In this document: one piece after another, positions 1 to 8,651 of the stretch | Position numbering within the stretch: position 1 is the stretch's first letter | Layout of the letters: each line of letters opens with the position of its first letter | Assembly (NCBI GenBank): GCA_014896355.1 | Contig: JADBKO010000042.1 | Location: 1 to 50,838 of the forward strand | DNA from: Bacillota bacterium | Lineage (GTDB): Bacteria; Bacillota; UBA5301; Bu52 | Direction of reading: 5' to 3' | Length of the DNA: 50,838 bases | Notes under the pieces: model-generated | What the model saw: the letters and a program-made list of their open reading frames with translations, nothing else | The model's database searches: none | Told to the model about the DNA's origin: nothing | Position numbers and translations under genes: made by a program

Positions 1-69
1 ATATTCGGCCTGGTCCCGGCCATGCAGGCCTCGCGCATCGATCCGGCCGCGGCATTACGGGTGCAATGA
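1..69 (+). CDS. ABC transporter permease, C-terminal end only (MacB/FtsX type)
   Basis: Only the last 22 codons lie in the window. They end in a GLVPAMQAS-IDPAAALR pattern, which is the usual cytoplasmic tail of MacB/FtsX-family permeases (GLYPAxxAAxxxPxxALR). The stop codon overlaps the leader of the next permease, whose own C-terminus has the same pattern. The operon therefore carries two permeases in tandem. The rest of the gene lies left of the window, so its length and function cannot be judged. Confidence 0.7.
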   Translation: MFGLVPAMQASRIDPAAALRVQ

Positions 70-83
70 GGAGGACGGCAGCG

Positions 84-1448
84 ATGGAACAAATTCGCCA
101 GGCTTGGCGGTCCTTGTGGCGCAGGCCGGCCCGCACATTGGTCACTCTTCTGCAAGTGGCCCTGGGTGTGGCGGTGATGGCTTCTGCTCTCTCGACCTTG
201 TTCATCTCGAGGCAAATGGTCCAGCAGGTGGTGAACAGCCTGGGCCAGGACGTGTGGACCGTGACGGCAGGCAAGCAGGAGACCTGGCCCGGCGGCATGA
301 TCAAGAGCCGTTCGGAGCAGCCCCTCTTTCGGATGGACGACGTGAACTGGCTCAAGAATGCGGCCCGCGGCAGCGTGCTGGCTGCCAGCCCCTACCAGCC
401 GCAGCAGGTGGTCCGCCTGGCGGTCGGGGGACGGGACTATGTGGTCCGTTCCATCGCCGAGGTCGGGGCGGACTATGCACAGGTGGCAGGCTTGAAACTT
501 ACGGCCGGGAGTTTCTTCACCCCGGCGGACCAGGCGCAGGGCAACCGGGTGGCGGTCCTGGCCTCTTCCGTGGCCAAGGCGTTGTTCGGCAAGGCCAATC
601 CCGTGGGCCAGGAGGTGGTCATTGCCGGCCCCGTTGTGCCGCCGGCGGCGGCGGAGACGGCACCCCAGGCTCCCCGGGCGTCCTTTCGGGTCATCGGGGT
701 CTTTGAGGCTGCAGGCAGGACGGGTCTGGCGGACGCCCTTTTGGGCGGTGCGGACTACGTGCTGGTCCCCTATGGCGGCGCCCTGCCCAGGCCGACGGCC
801 GGCGGCGCGGTGCTGGCGGGGCCGGGCCAATCTGCCAGCAGCCCAGGGTCGGAAGGGCCGGGCTTCTCCTTCAGCCGCATTCGCCTGCGGGCGTTGCCGG
901 GCAAGGCCGCGGATGCCCGCCGCGACGTGGACGTGTTGTTGCATCAGAGGCTGCAGAACAGGCTTGACCAAGGTGCCGGGTTTATTTTCGAGAAAGCTTC
1001 GGACCAAGCCAAATGGCTCATGCAAGCCATCGATGTCCAAGGGATCTTCCTGGGGGTGCTGGCCTTCCTGGCCTTGGTGGTCAGCAGTATCAGCATCCTG
1101 AGCGTGTCCATGGTGGGCATTGTGGAGCGAACCCGCGAGTTTGGGCTGAAGCGGGCCTTGGGAGCCACCCGGGGGCGCGTGCTGCGCGGAGTGCTGGCGG
1201 AATCGGGTCTGCTGGCGTTCCTGGGCGGCCTGATCGGGCTGTTGGCGGCCCTGCCTCTGGCCCGCCTGGCCTTGACCACGTTCAGCCCCGTCCAGTCGGT
1301 GGTCGGAGAAGTGAAAGCTCCGCTGTTGGATCCCGGCGCGGCCCTGATTGCACTGGCCATCGCCGTGGTCCTGGGGATGCTGTTCGGCCTGTACCCGGCC
1401 CGACGAGCCGCGGCCATTTCCCCGGTCGAGGCGTTCCGCGAGGGCTGA
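84..1448 (+). CDS. MacB-type ABC transporter permease
   Basis: Inner-membrane permease of a MacB/LolCE-like exporter, 454 residues. Residues about 18-40 form the first membrane helix. A long extracytoplasmic region (MacB_PCD type) follows, then three C-terminal helices at about 325-350, 370-395 and 425-445, ending in GLYPARRAAAISPVEAFR. This order (one helix, large external domain, three helices) is that of MacB/FtsX permeases. An in-frame ATG exists 18 bases upstream, but the GAGGAGGA ribosome site fits the ATG at 84. It is the second permease of the operon and lies just before the membrane fusion protein. The substrate cannot be inferred. Confidence 0.85.
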   Translation: MEQIRQAWRSLWRRPARTLVTLLQVALGVAVMASALSTLFISRQMVQQVVNSLGQDVWTVTAGKQETWPGGMIKSRSEQPLFRMDDVNWLKNAARGSVLAASPYQPQQVVRLAVGGRDYVVRSIAEVGADYAQVAGLKLTAGSFFTPADQAQGNRVAVLASSVAKALFGKANPVGQEVVIAGPVVPPAAAETAPQAPRASFRVIGVFEAAGRTGLADALLGGADYVLVPYGGALPRPTAGGAVLAGPGQSASSPGSEGPGFSFSRIRLRALPGKAADARRDVDVLLHQRLQNRLDQGAGFIFEKASDQAKWLMQAIDVQGIFLGVLAFLALVVSSISILSVSMVGIVERTREFGLKRALGATRGRVLRGVLAESGLLAFLGGLIGLLAALPLARLALTTFSPVQSVVGEVKAPLLDPGAALIALAIAVVLGMLFGLYPARRAAAISPVEAFREG

Positions 1449-1464
1449 AGGAGGACGGTACCGC

Positions 1465-2889
1465 ATGGGTGAGGAGAACCGGGATCTACAGAACGCAGGT
1501 GCAGGCAATGCCAGTGGACAAGACGCCGGCGGACACTACAACCGACCGATTTTCACCCGGGGCACGGGGAGCCCAGGGCCATCCGGGGGAGGCACGCTGG
1601 CCCTACGGGGGGCACGGGCGCCGCTGCTGAGCCAACAGGGGCGCTTCATCCTCTACCTGCTGGCGGTCCTGCTGGTGATGGGCGGTGTGGCCTACTACTT
1701 CGCCGTCTATCGCCTGCAAGAAAAGCCCTATTTGCTGCGCAGCTACCAGACAGCCCGGGTGGAGGCGCGCAATTTCCGCCAGCTGGTCAATGGCAACGGA
1801 ACCTTGGTCCCCGGCCAGCAGTTTACCGTGCGGGCGCCCGCCATCGCCGAGGTGGATACGGTGCGGGTGCAGCCCGGCCAGGATGTCCAGGAAGGCCAGG
1901 TGCTGGTGCAATTGGCGTCCGCGGACCTGGAAAAACAGGTCCTGCAGGCGGAACGGGCTCTGCAGCAGAGCCGTTCCGACCGGGACCAGGGAGCGCTGGC
2001 GGCCCAGACTGAGGAGCAGAAGCTGAGCCAGGCGCTGGAGGCGGCCCAGGATACCCTGGCCAAGGCCCAGGCCCGGCTGCCCGGGATCGAGCGTCTCTAT
2101 ACCCTGGGCGGAGCCTCCCGGCAGGAGCTTGTGGACGCCCGGGATGCCGTGGCCAAGGCGAAGCGGGATGTGGAGGCGGCGCGCCAGGCGCTGCAGCAAT
2201 CCCGCGCGACCCGGACCCTGGCCCGACAGGACGCAGACCGCAGAGTGCAGGGCGCCCAGCAGGATCTGGAGCTGGCCCGCAGGCAGCTGACTGAGTTGAC
2301 CGTGTGCTCCCCCATCGCCGGACGGGTTCTGGAGGTCCAAGCCCGTCCCAGATTGCGGGTGAATCCGGGCGACAGCCTGGCCATCGTGGCCGATGTGGCC
2401 CACCAGCAGATCAAGGCCAGTGTGGATGCCCAGGACGCCGGCAGCGTGGCAGTGGGCCAGCCGGCCACCATCCGGGTGGGAAGCGCGGCTTACGCCGCCG
2501 TGGTCAGTGAGGTGGCACCGCAGGCTACCGGCAATTCACAAGGGTCCACGGTGGAGGTTGTTCTAAAGATCCCCCAGGGGGTCCCGGCCACGTTGCGGCC
2601 CAACACCGCCGTGGGCATAGAGATCCAGGTGGGGGAGAAGCGGGACGCTCCGGCTCTGCCGCGCGGCCCGTACTTGACCAGCGGCCAAAGCAGGTTCGTC
2701 TATGTGGTCAGCCCCGATGGACGCCGCGCCCACCGCCGCCAGGTCTCGTACGGCCTCATCGACGGGGATTACGTGGAGGTGCTGTCGGGCCTGAGCAAGG
2801 GGGAAGTCATCATTTACAGCGACTACGATGAATTCGTGGATCGCAAGGAAATCCAACTTGCACCCGAGGGAGGCGTGCCCTACAAATGA
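1465..2889 (+). CDS. Periplasmic adaptor / membrane fusion protein (RND/HlyD, MacA-like)
   Basis: A 474-residue adaptor linking the ABC permease to an outer or envelope channel. A low-complexity N-terminus is followed by one membrane helix near residues 55-78 (FILYLLAVLLVMGGVAYYF). Then come a lipoyl-like half (VRVQPGQDVQEGQVL), a long Ala/Gln/Arg-rich coiled-coil hairpin, the second lipoyl half (SPIAGRVLEV) and a beta-barrel region. Start: ATG at 1465, after AAGGAGG. The gene follows the permease by 16 bases and overlaps the ATPase gene (ATGA). With two TolC-like genes downstream, this completes a tripartite MacAB-like set. Confidence 0.85.
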   Translation: MGEENRDLQNAGAGNASGQDAGGHYNRPIFTRGTGSPGPSGGGTLALRGARAPLLSQQGRFILYLLAVLLVMGGVAYYFAVYRLQEKPYLLRSYQTARVEARNFRQLVNGNGTLVPGQQFTVRAPAIAEVDTVRVQPGQDVQEGQVLVQLASADLEKQVLQAERALQQSRSDRDQGALAAQTEEQKLSQALEAAQDTLAKAQARLPGIERLYTLGGASRQELVDARDAVAKAKRDVEAARQALQQSRATRTLARQDADRRVQGAQQDLELARRQLTELTVCSPIAGRVLEVQARPRLRVNPGDSLAIVADVAHQQIKASVDAQDAGSVAVGQPATIRVGSAAYAAVVSEVAPQATGNSQGSTVEVVLKIPQGVPATLRPNTAVGIEIQVGEKRDAPALPRGPYLTSGQSRFVYVVSPDGRRAHRRQVSYGLIDGDYVEVLSGLSKGEVIIYSDYDEFVDRKEIQLAPEGGVPYK

Positions 2890-3617
2890 GCAACAGCAAC
2901 CCGCTGCCTTTGATCGAGCTGGTCGAGATCGGCAAGGTCTACTATGCCGGCAAGGTCCCGGTGGTGGCCCTGCATGACGTGAATCTCCGTATCCAGCGGG
3001 GCGAGTTCGTGGTGATCATGGGACCCAGCGGGTCCGGAAAGACCACCCTGCTGAACGTGCTGGGCGCACTGGATCGTCCCTCTGCCGGCCAGTATCTGCT
3101 GGAAGGCGTGGATGTTACCAAGGTCAATGATAAAGAGCTGTCGCGCGTGCGCAACCAGCACTTCGGCTTTGTATTTCAAAGCTACAACCTGTTCCCGGAA
3201 TTGACGGCGGAGGAAAACGTCATGGTGCCCATGATCTACGCCGGCGTTGCGGGCAAGATCCGGCGCTCGCGGGCGCGGGAGCTCCTGGCGCAGTTCGGAC
3301 TGGCAGACCGGATCCACCATCTGCCCACCCAGATGTCGGGCGGTGAGCAGCAGCGGGTGGCCATCGCCCGGGCTTTGGCCAATGACCCGTCGTTGATCCT
3401 GGCGGACGAGCCCACCGGCAATCTGCCGTCCGCCCAGGGCGAGGAGATCATGAAGTTGCTTTGCCAACTGAACGATCAGGGCATGACCGTGGTGGTGGTG
3501 ACCCACGACGCCCGTATTGGCGGCTATGGCAAGCGCCTCCTGCAGCTGAAGGACGGAACCATCATTCAGGATGGGCCGGTGGCGCAGCGCTTCCAGCCGG
3601 TCTCCGTCGCAGTGTGA
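2886..3617 (+). CDS. ABC transporter ATP-binding protein (MacB/LolD type)
   Basis: A 243-residue nucleotide-binding subunit. Walker A is GPSGSGKT at 46-53, the Q-loop is [10 protein letters not shown] near 96, the signature is [15 protein letters not shown] near 149, Walker B is [11 protein letters not shown] near 170 and the switch His lies in VVTHD. All point to the MacB/LolD/FtsE branch. One oddity: the D-loop reads NLPS where this family usually has NLDS, so the D-loop Asp is replaced by Pro. The start ATG overlaps the stop of the adaptor gene. It probably energises the two permeases encoded upstream. Confidence 0.9.
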   Translation: MSNSNPLPLIELVEIGKVYYAGKVPVVALHDVNLRIQRGEFVVIMGPSGSGKTTLLNVLGALDRPSAGQYLLEGVDVTKVNDKELSRVRNQHFGFVFQSYNLFPELTAEENVMVPMIYAGVAGKIRRSRARELLAQFGLADRIHHLPTQMSGGEQQRVAIARALANDPSLILADEPTGNLPSAQGEEIMKLLCQLNDQGMTVVVVTHDARIGGYGKRLLQLKDGTIIQDGPVAQRFQPVSVAV

Positions 3618-3632
3618 TGGGAGGAATAGCCT

Positions 3633-5006
3633 TTGCGCAGGATCATTGTAGGGAGCGACGGGAACCGTGAAGACTGGACGCGGGCCAGCCGGCACTGCGG
3701 GGGTGGTAGCACCCGGTGCGCGGTGGTGGCCATTGCCTGCCTGGCGGTGGTCATCGCGGCTTGGTCATTCGGCGCCGGAGCGGCCTTGGCCCAGGAAGCC
3801 CAGGTCCCGGTGGCAGCCGGGGCAGGCGGCGCCGCCCCCAAGGCAGCGCCGGGCTTATCCCTGGCGGATGCCATTCAGCAGGCCCTAGCCGCTTCCGTCT
3901 CGGTGCAGTTGGCGGAATTGGACGTGCAGTTGGCGGAAATGGATGTCACCGCCGCCCGGGTGGAGGTCGAGCAGGGAGGCTCACGCAAGGTTCTGCGCCA
4001 GGCGGAAGCAGCCCTGCAGACTGCGCGGGACAGCCTGGCCGCCGCCCGGCAACAGGTGGCCATCCGCGCCCAGGAGCAGTACTACGCGGTGCTGCGCGCC
4101 CGGGAGCTGCAGGCCATCCAGGAGCAGGCCTATGCCCGGATGCAGCGGCAAGAGAACGTGGCCAAGGCCAAATGGCAGGCGGGCCTGATCTCGCGCCAGG
4201 ACTATCAGGAGGTCGCAGATCAGCTGGCGGATAACCAGCAGCGAGTCCAGGATGCCCGTGCAGCCACGGCCCTGGAGGAGTGGAAGCTGCAGCAAATGCT
4301 GGGTGGGCAGACGCAGGCGCCGGCGAAGGGCGGCCAGCAGTCAAAGGAGGCGCCGAGATCGCAGGCGCAGGTACAGCCTGCACCCCTGGTTCTGTCGGGC
4401 CGCTTTCCTTATGAAGCCCCGGGCAAACCGGAGGAACTCTCCGTGGAGAAGGCTGTAGCCACGGCCTTGAGCCAGCGCAGCGACGTGCAGCAGGCGGTGC
4501 GGAACGTGCGGGCGGCCCAGGCGGACCTGAAGGTCGCGGACAATGATTACACGCCCCGGCAGGAAACGGAAAAAGCCCGCTTGGCGTTGCAAAAGGCGCA
4601 GTTGCAGGAGATCTCCGCCCGTCAAAAGGCTGAGAACGAGGTCCGGCAGGCTTTTCTGCAGCTGCATCAGGCGGCCCACAAGGTGGAGCAGACCCGGCGG
4701 GCGTTGGTGCGGGCACAGTCGGCGGAAAAGATCGAGCGCGCCCGCCAGGAGAGCGGCATGGGCAGCCTGCTGGACGTCTTGGCAGCTGAAGGAGCATTGG
4801 CTCAAGCCCAGCTGGACGCTGCCGGTGCGGTGTGGGATTACAACCTGGCCCGGGCCCAGTTTTGGCAGGCCTTGGGCTGGGTGCCCACCGGAGCAGGAGC
4901 TCCGGCCACCGGTGGGGCTGGCTCTTCCACGGGTGCAGCGGGGGCAGAAGGGACGGCCGACGCCGCTGGTGCGGCTGGGGCCGAAAGAGGAGGCGAACGG
5001 CATTGA
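3633..5006 (+). CDS. TolC-like outer membrane efflux protein 1
   Basis: A 457-residue protein with an N-terminal hydrophobic segment (about 28-53) ending in ALAQEA, consistent with signal peptidase cleavage. Two repeats of long Gln/Ala/Arg-rich amphipathic helices follow (about 70-210 and 270-430), the pattern of the outer membrane efflux protein family (TolC). The start is TTG at 3633, 7 bases after GGGAGGA. The C-terminus is a Gly/Ala/Thr-rich tail. The gene follows the ATPase and overlaps the next, also TolC-like, gene (TTGA). A TolC homologue implies either an outer membrane or reuse of this fold in an unusual envelope. Confidence 0.75.
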   Translation: MRRIIVGSDGNREDWTRASRHCGGGSTRCAVVAIACLAVVIAAWSFGAGAALAQEAQVPVAAGAGGAAPKAAPGLSLADAIQQALAASVSVQLAELDVQLAEMDVTAARVEVEQGGSRKVLRQAEAALQTARDSLAAARQQVAIRAQEQYYAVLRARELQAIQEQAYARMQRQENVAKAKWQAGLISRQDYQEVADQLADNQQRVQDARAATALEEWKLQQMLGGQTQAPAKGGQQSKEAPRSQAQVQPAPLVLSGRFPYEAPGKPEELSVEKAVATALSQRSDVQQAVRNVRAAQADLKVADNDYTPRQETEKARLALQKAQLQEISARQKAENEVRQAFLQLHQAAHKVEQTRRALVRAQSAEKIERARQESGMGSLLDVLAAEGALAQAQLDAAGAVWDYNLARAQFWQALGWVPTGAGAPATGGAGSSTGAAGAEGTADAAGAAGAERGGERH

Positions 5007-6631
5007 ACAGTGCGACTTTAACACGGCGGATAGCTAGGGTGGCATTCTGGGCTGCAGCGGCTCTCCTGACCGCCAGCTCCGGGCTGCTGCGGCCGGAGTG
5101 GGCGGAGAGTGCGGAGCGGCAGGCGGGAGCCGCTGCAGAAAGGCCCGTGACGTTGGCAGCCGTCCTGGACTGGGGCAGCGCCCATGCCCCCGCGGTTTTG
5201 GAGGCCCGGCACCAGTACCAGCTGGCATTGGTCGATTACCAGGCGGCGACTGCGGCCGTCGGCCTCAAAACGTCTGCCAGTCTTGCCGCCAGCCAGACCG
5301 GGCAGGAACCGCTGGAGCCGTATGCATCTTTGACCCCCGCGCTGCAAGCCTCTCTCCAACTGCCCTGGGGCCTGCAGCTGAAGGGGAGTGCCAGCACCGG
5401 CGTCGCGACAGGAACGCTTCTCTCCACTGCGGCGCCTGGCGGCATGTCAGACAGCGGCGGGCCCGGGGGCGGGCTGGGGACGTCTACGCCGGCCCCTTCA
5501 GCGTTGGGCCCCCTGGCGGCCGGCTCCCAGCGTCCCGTGAGTACCGCCTTGGAGCTGAAGCTGGAGTACCCTCTGTTCCAGGCTGCCCCTGGCAGGGATC
5601 TGGAACGGGCCCAGCGCTGGTTGACGTTGGCGGAATCTGTCCGGGCTGAGGCGGAGAACCAGGCTCTGGTGGAAATCGTGGGCCGTTTTTTCGCCCTGCA
5701 AAAGGCCCGCGACCAGTTGGCCCTGGCGCAGGAAGAGACGTCCCTGCGACAGCAGGCGTACGAGGCGGCGCAGAAGCGGTACCAGCAGGGGGCGGGCCCG
5801 TACAGCGACGTGGTGCAGGCTCAGGAGCAGTGGCGGGCGGCGGAGCAGGACCAGTACCTGGCTGAGAAAACGGCGCTGGCCGCGGCCCGCGATCTGGCGG
5901 ACGCCGCAGGCCTGCGGACAGCGGGCTCCGACTTGGGATCGCCCCTGGCCTTGCTATCCCTGCCTCTGGATTCCGGCCTGCCTCTGCCCGCTGGCTGGGA
6001 ACAGGAGCTTGCGCCGCTGGCGCGGATCGCGTCCGGGACGGATCCGGATCTGCTGGCGCAGATCTGCCAGCGCCAATCTGCCTGGCAAAGCGCCAAACTA
6101 CGCGAATCCCACACCCAGGCCGATCTGGACACGTCCCGTAATCCCTGGTTCGGCAGTCTGTTCGCCTCCGCTTCCGCCACCGACCCTGACGGACCGGGCG
6201 CAGGGGCGCCCCTTCAGACAGGTTGGTCCGTGGGGGCTGTGGTGGGACGCACCTTGAGCGACCCGGTTCAAGCTGCGCAGACGGAAAGGGCGCGCCTGGC
6301 CCTGGAGAAGGCCAAGGCTGACCGCGAAGCACTGGAAGAGCAGATTCTTGCGAAAGTGCAGACGGCCCAGGATGACCTGGATCTGGCCCTGCGCCAGGAA
6401 GAAAGCGCCCGGGCCGCACTGGCCCGCGCCGACGAATCGGCCCGCAGCGCCAGCGCGCGCCTGAAAGCCGGGCTGGTGACGGACCTGGATGTGCGCTGGG
6501 CAGCCTTAAACGTCCAGAAAGCGCAGGCCGCCCTCGCCGCGGCGTCCCGCGCTGTGGTCCTGGCCCGCCTGCGAGCAGGATCAGCCTTGGGGATTCGCTG
6601 GCCGTTTGTCGTTACGCAAGCCGTGCGATGA
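5003..6631 (+). CDS. TolC-like outer membrane efflux protein 2
   Basis: A 542-residue protein. The TTG start at 5003 overlaps the TGA of the previous gene. The open frame extends upstream, but that part is a shadow of the first TolC-like gene. The N-terminus has a signal-like segment (about 8-25, AFWAAAALLTASSGLL). The body has two coiled-coil halves: RFFALQKARDQLALAQEE near 230-250 and AQTERARLALEKAKAD near 430, followed by SARLKAGLVTDLDV, a turn typical of TolC repeats. It may form a hetero-channel with the first TolC-like protein or serve another exporter. It is the last gene of the operon. Confidence 0.7.
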   Translation: MNSATLTRRIARVAFWAAAALLTASSGLLRPEWAESAERQAGAAAERPVTLAAVLDWGSAHAPAVLEARHQYQLALVDYQAATAAVGLKTSASLAASQTGQEPLEPYASLTPALQASLQLPWGLQLKGSASTGVATGTLLSTAAPGGMSDSGGPGGGLGTSTPAPSALGPLAAGSQRPVSTALELKLEYPLFQAAPGRDLERAQRWLTLAESVRAEAENQALVEIVGRFFALQKARDQLALAQEETSLRQQAYEAAQKRYQQGAGPYSDVVQAQEQWRAAEQDQYLAEKTALAAARDLADAAGLRTAGSDLGSPLALLSLPLDSGLPLPAGWEQELAPLARIASGTDPDLLAQICQRQSAWQSAKLRESHTQADLDTSRNPWFGSLFASASATDPDGPGAGAPLQTGWSVGAVVGRTLSDPVQAAQTERARLALEKAKADREALEEQILAKVQTAQDDLDLALRQEESARAALARADESARSASARLKAGLVTDLDVRWAALNVQKAQAALAAASRAVVLARLRAGSALGIRWPFVVTQAVR

Positions 6632-6636
6632 CCGAA

Positions 6637-7029
6637 TTAAAGGTCATGGGACCCAGGCCTCCTCCGGCACGGTGCCAGAACGCCTGCGGATCTGCCAAAG
6701 CACACGGGCGGATCATGTCTTCTGCAACAGCCAGGCATGATCGTGGCACCCCCCGACAGCATGAGTTCCTCACGGAAGCCAGGATCGAAAGAACTCCGGG
6801 CCGATCCAGATCGGCCAGGGCCTTCCATGCCCGGCTTGTGCAGCTGCAGCCGCGGATGCGCCGGGCTGAGGCCGGTGGTACGCCCATTGGTGCAGGGCCA
6901 GGCCGGAGCCACACTGCGCTCTTCCGCTGTCACCGTACCGTCTGCGGCCTTGGCCAGGTCCAGGGCCACAGTCAAGGCACGCAGGGCGTACGATGAGCCA
7001 TCGAACGGAACCAAGATGCGGCGAAACAT
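6637..7029 (-). pseudogene. Universal stress protein remnant
   Basis: The first 33 or so codons read as a clear UspA-family N-terminus (MFRRILVPFDGSSYALRAL, then an Ala/Leu helix). After the segment DGTVT the sequence loses all USP character: no ATP-binding G-rich motif is seen and the composition turns Pro/Arg/Gly-rich in every frame. It is best read as a degraded or truncated gene. It has a good GGAGGTG ribosome site and starts just after the antiporter stop, so it was once the second gene of the first fluoride riboswitch operon. A divergent small protein cannot be excluded. Confidence 0.5.
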
Positions 7030-7034
7030 GGATT

Positions 7035-8273
7035 TCACCTCCCTCCGGCTTCTGTCTTAGCCTCACGGACAGCGGACGTTACCACCTCGGCGGGTTTGTT
7101 CTCTGCTTCCTTCGGGTCTGCCGTGGCTCCGCCGAGCCTCCCCACAGGCAATGAGGCCTGGTGCAGCGCCGGGCGGAAGTAGGTCTGGGCGATCAGTGTC
7201 GGAACGATGGCGCTCAGGATCACCACAGTCACGAGCACGCTATACTGGCCTTGAGTGATGATGCCGTGCGTCAGCCCGAACATGGAGGAGATGGTGCCGA
7301 ACGTCAGCCCGGTAGACATCAGCAAGGTGGTGTACATGCCGTTGCGGGGGCCGAAGTGATAAGCAGCGGTCAATGGCCAGACGCCCACAAACTTGCTGGC
7401 CATTTTGACCAGCAACAGAACGCCGATGAGGGCGGCACCGGCGATCAGTCCTCCTGGGGTGACGAACAGCCCCGCCTTGATGAAATAGAAGGGGGTGAGG
7501 AGGGCGAAAGTGGCAGACCGGAGGCGCTGCATCAGTTCCCGCCGATCCAACAAGGTCCCAGCCAGGGCTAGTCCCACCAGGTACGCGGGCAGGACGGCTT
7601 CGCTGTTGCTCATGGAGGCCAGTCCACCCAGGCCAAAGAGAATCACTAGAATGAATTTGATCTCTAGCTCGCTGACTTTGCCGCCGAAAACCCGGAAAAA
7701 CCAGCGCCCGCCCTTGGGCAGCAGAGCCAGCGCCCCGGCGGCCACCGCCACAAACAGGAACATCCACTTGTTGAAGGTCGCGAAGAACAACCCGAGGGCC
7801 AGGACGGTTCCCAGATCGGTGATAAAGCAAGCCGCCAGGATCACTTTCCCCAGTTCAGTGCTGTTCAGGCCTGTCTCCACCATGACGGCATAGACCACCG
7901 CCACTGACGTGGTGGACAGCGCCACGCCGGCTAACTCGGCGGCACGCAGGTTCCATCCGGCCGCGTAGTAGGTGTATAGGAACGCAGCGAGGAACGGAAG
8001 CAAGAACGAGAGTAGGCCGATGCTCAGGGACTCTTTGAGCTTGGAGCGGAGTACGCCGGGATCAATGTCTGCGCCGGCCAGGAAGGTCAGCAGGACGCTT
8101 CCGAGCCCTGCTAGAAAGTCGATCCAGGGCGCCGTGTGCAGGCCTAAGAAGTTGCCGGCCGTGAATCCGGCGGCAATTTCGACCAGCGATACGGATACGC
8201 CGAGCCCCACAGAGCCGAGCCCTGCGGCCAGAGCCACGCCCATCCAGGCGACGGCCATCAGCCAGGTGTTCAT
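7035..8273 (-). CDS. CPA-family cation:proton antiporter under a fluoride riboswitch
   Basis: A 412-residue membrane protein with 11-13 hydrophobic helices, of the monovalent cation:proton antiporter type (Na_H_Exchanger, KefB/CPA2-like). The segments LSTTSVAVVYAVMVETGL and CFITDLGTVLALGLFF match the helix 4-5 core, with Asp in ITDLG as the likely ion-binding acid. FYFIKAGLFV matches the later FFxxxG helix. ATG at 8273 is preceded by GGGAGG; an upstream in-frame start lies before that site. It is the first gene after a fluoride riboswitch, so it probably responds to fluoride, as known for some CPA and CLC(F) transporters. Fluoride export itself is inference. Confidence 0.85.
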   Translation of the reverse strand: MNTWLMAVAWMGVALAAGLGSVGLGVSVSLVEIAAGFTAGNFLGLHTAPWIDFLAGLGSVLLTFLAGADIDPGVLRSKLKESLSIGLLSFLLPFLAAFLYTYYAAGWNLRAAELAGVALSTTSVAVVYAVMVETGLNSTELGKVILAACFITDLGTVLALGLFFATFNKWMFLFVAVAAGALALLPKGGRWFFRVFGGKVSELEIKFILVILFGLGGLASMSNSEAVLPAYLVGLALAGTLLDRRELMQRLRSATFALLTPFYFIKAGLFVTPGGLIAGAALIGVLLLVKMASKFVGVWPLTAAYHFGPRNGMYTTLLMSTGLTFGTISSMFGLTHGIITQGQYSVLVTVVILSAIVPTLIAQTYFRPALHQASLPVGRLGGATADPKEAENKPAEVVTSAVREAKTEAGGR

Positions 8274-8356
8274 AGAAAGCCTCCCGTTTACATGGGGGAC
8301 CGTATTCGAGGCTTCCAAGCGGCCGCAAGGACCGGTACGTCGCTGCTAGGGCCGGC

Positions 8357-8455
8357 AAAGAAAAAGCCCCTACTCAAGTCCCCGTGTCGGATCTGAGTAG
8401 GAGCTATCGGCCGATTGCCCGTGACGCAACCCGGCGTAAGGCGAGCTCCACCGCC
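8357..8455 (-). promoter_or_regulatory. Fluoride riboswitch (crcB motif) 1 with intrinsic terminator
   Basis: Read on the minus strand, the element begins GGCGGTGGAGCTCGCC, continues to CGGCCGATAGCTCCTAC and ends at 8397. This matches the fluoride aptamer pattern (GGNGAUGG...UCGCC ... GCUGAU..CUCCUAC), with G-U and C changes relative to copy 2. CTCCTACTCA is then reused as the left arm of a hairpin with TGAGTAGG, followed by a U run (8357-8365), which makes the expression platform. The antiporter start lies 84 bases downstream. Fluoride binding would be expected to favour read-through. Confidence 0.88.
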
Positions 8456-8468
8456 GTATGTGACTCCA

Positions 8469-8497
8469 ATTCTACCGGCCCCGATCCGCGCTGTCAA
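8469..8497 (-). promoter_or_regulatory. Sigma-A promoter of fluoride riboswitch operon 1
   Basis: TTGACA (8492-8497), 17-base spacer, TAGAAT (8469-8474) on the minus strand. The expected start is a few bases before the aptamer. Both boxes lie inside the 3' end of the MFS remnant, and the -10 box contains its TAG stop. Confidence 0.8.
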
Positions 8498-8639
8498 GGG
8501 GACTGGCGATCCTCCCCTGGGGAAGCAGGTACAGCCCGGCGAATGCCGGGGCTGCCAGCATTGCGCCGAAGGCGAACGGGGCCGCAGGCGAAATACGGTT
8601 CCACAAGGCACCAGCAATCACGCTTGCGGGCAGCGCCAT
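8472..8639 (-). pseudogene. C-terminal remnant of an MFS transporter
   Basis: The minus strand reads a 55-residue open frame starting ALPASVIAGALWNRISP, then a hydrophobic helix (FAFGAMLAAPAFAGLYLL) and a short charged tail. This is the look of the last helix pair of a major facilitator transporter (PA...GxLW...P..F..gA). The rest of the transporter is absent. Upstream in the same frame is the stop of the coiled-coil gene. The promoter of riboswitch operon 1 is embedded in its end, so a deletion probably removed most of an MFS gene between the two fluoride operons. Confidence 0.5.
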
Positions 8640-8651
8640 GGCCTTCGCATT

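Noticed and set aside
8532-8554. Strong GC hairpin as terminator of the HEAT/DUF6062 operon
   Set aside because: No T run follows on the minus strand, and the bases fit the coding pattern of the MFS remnant.
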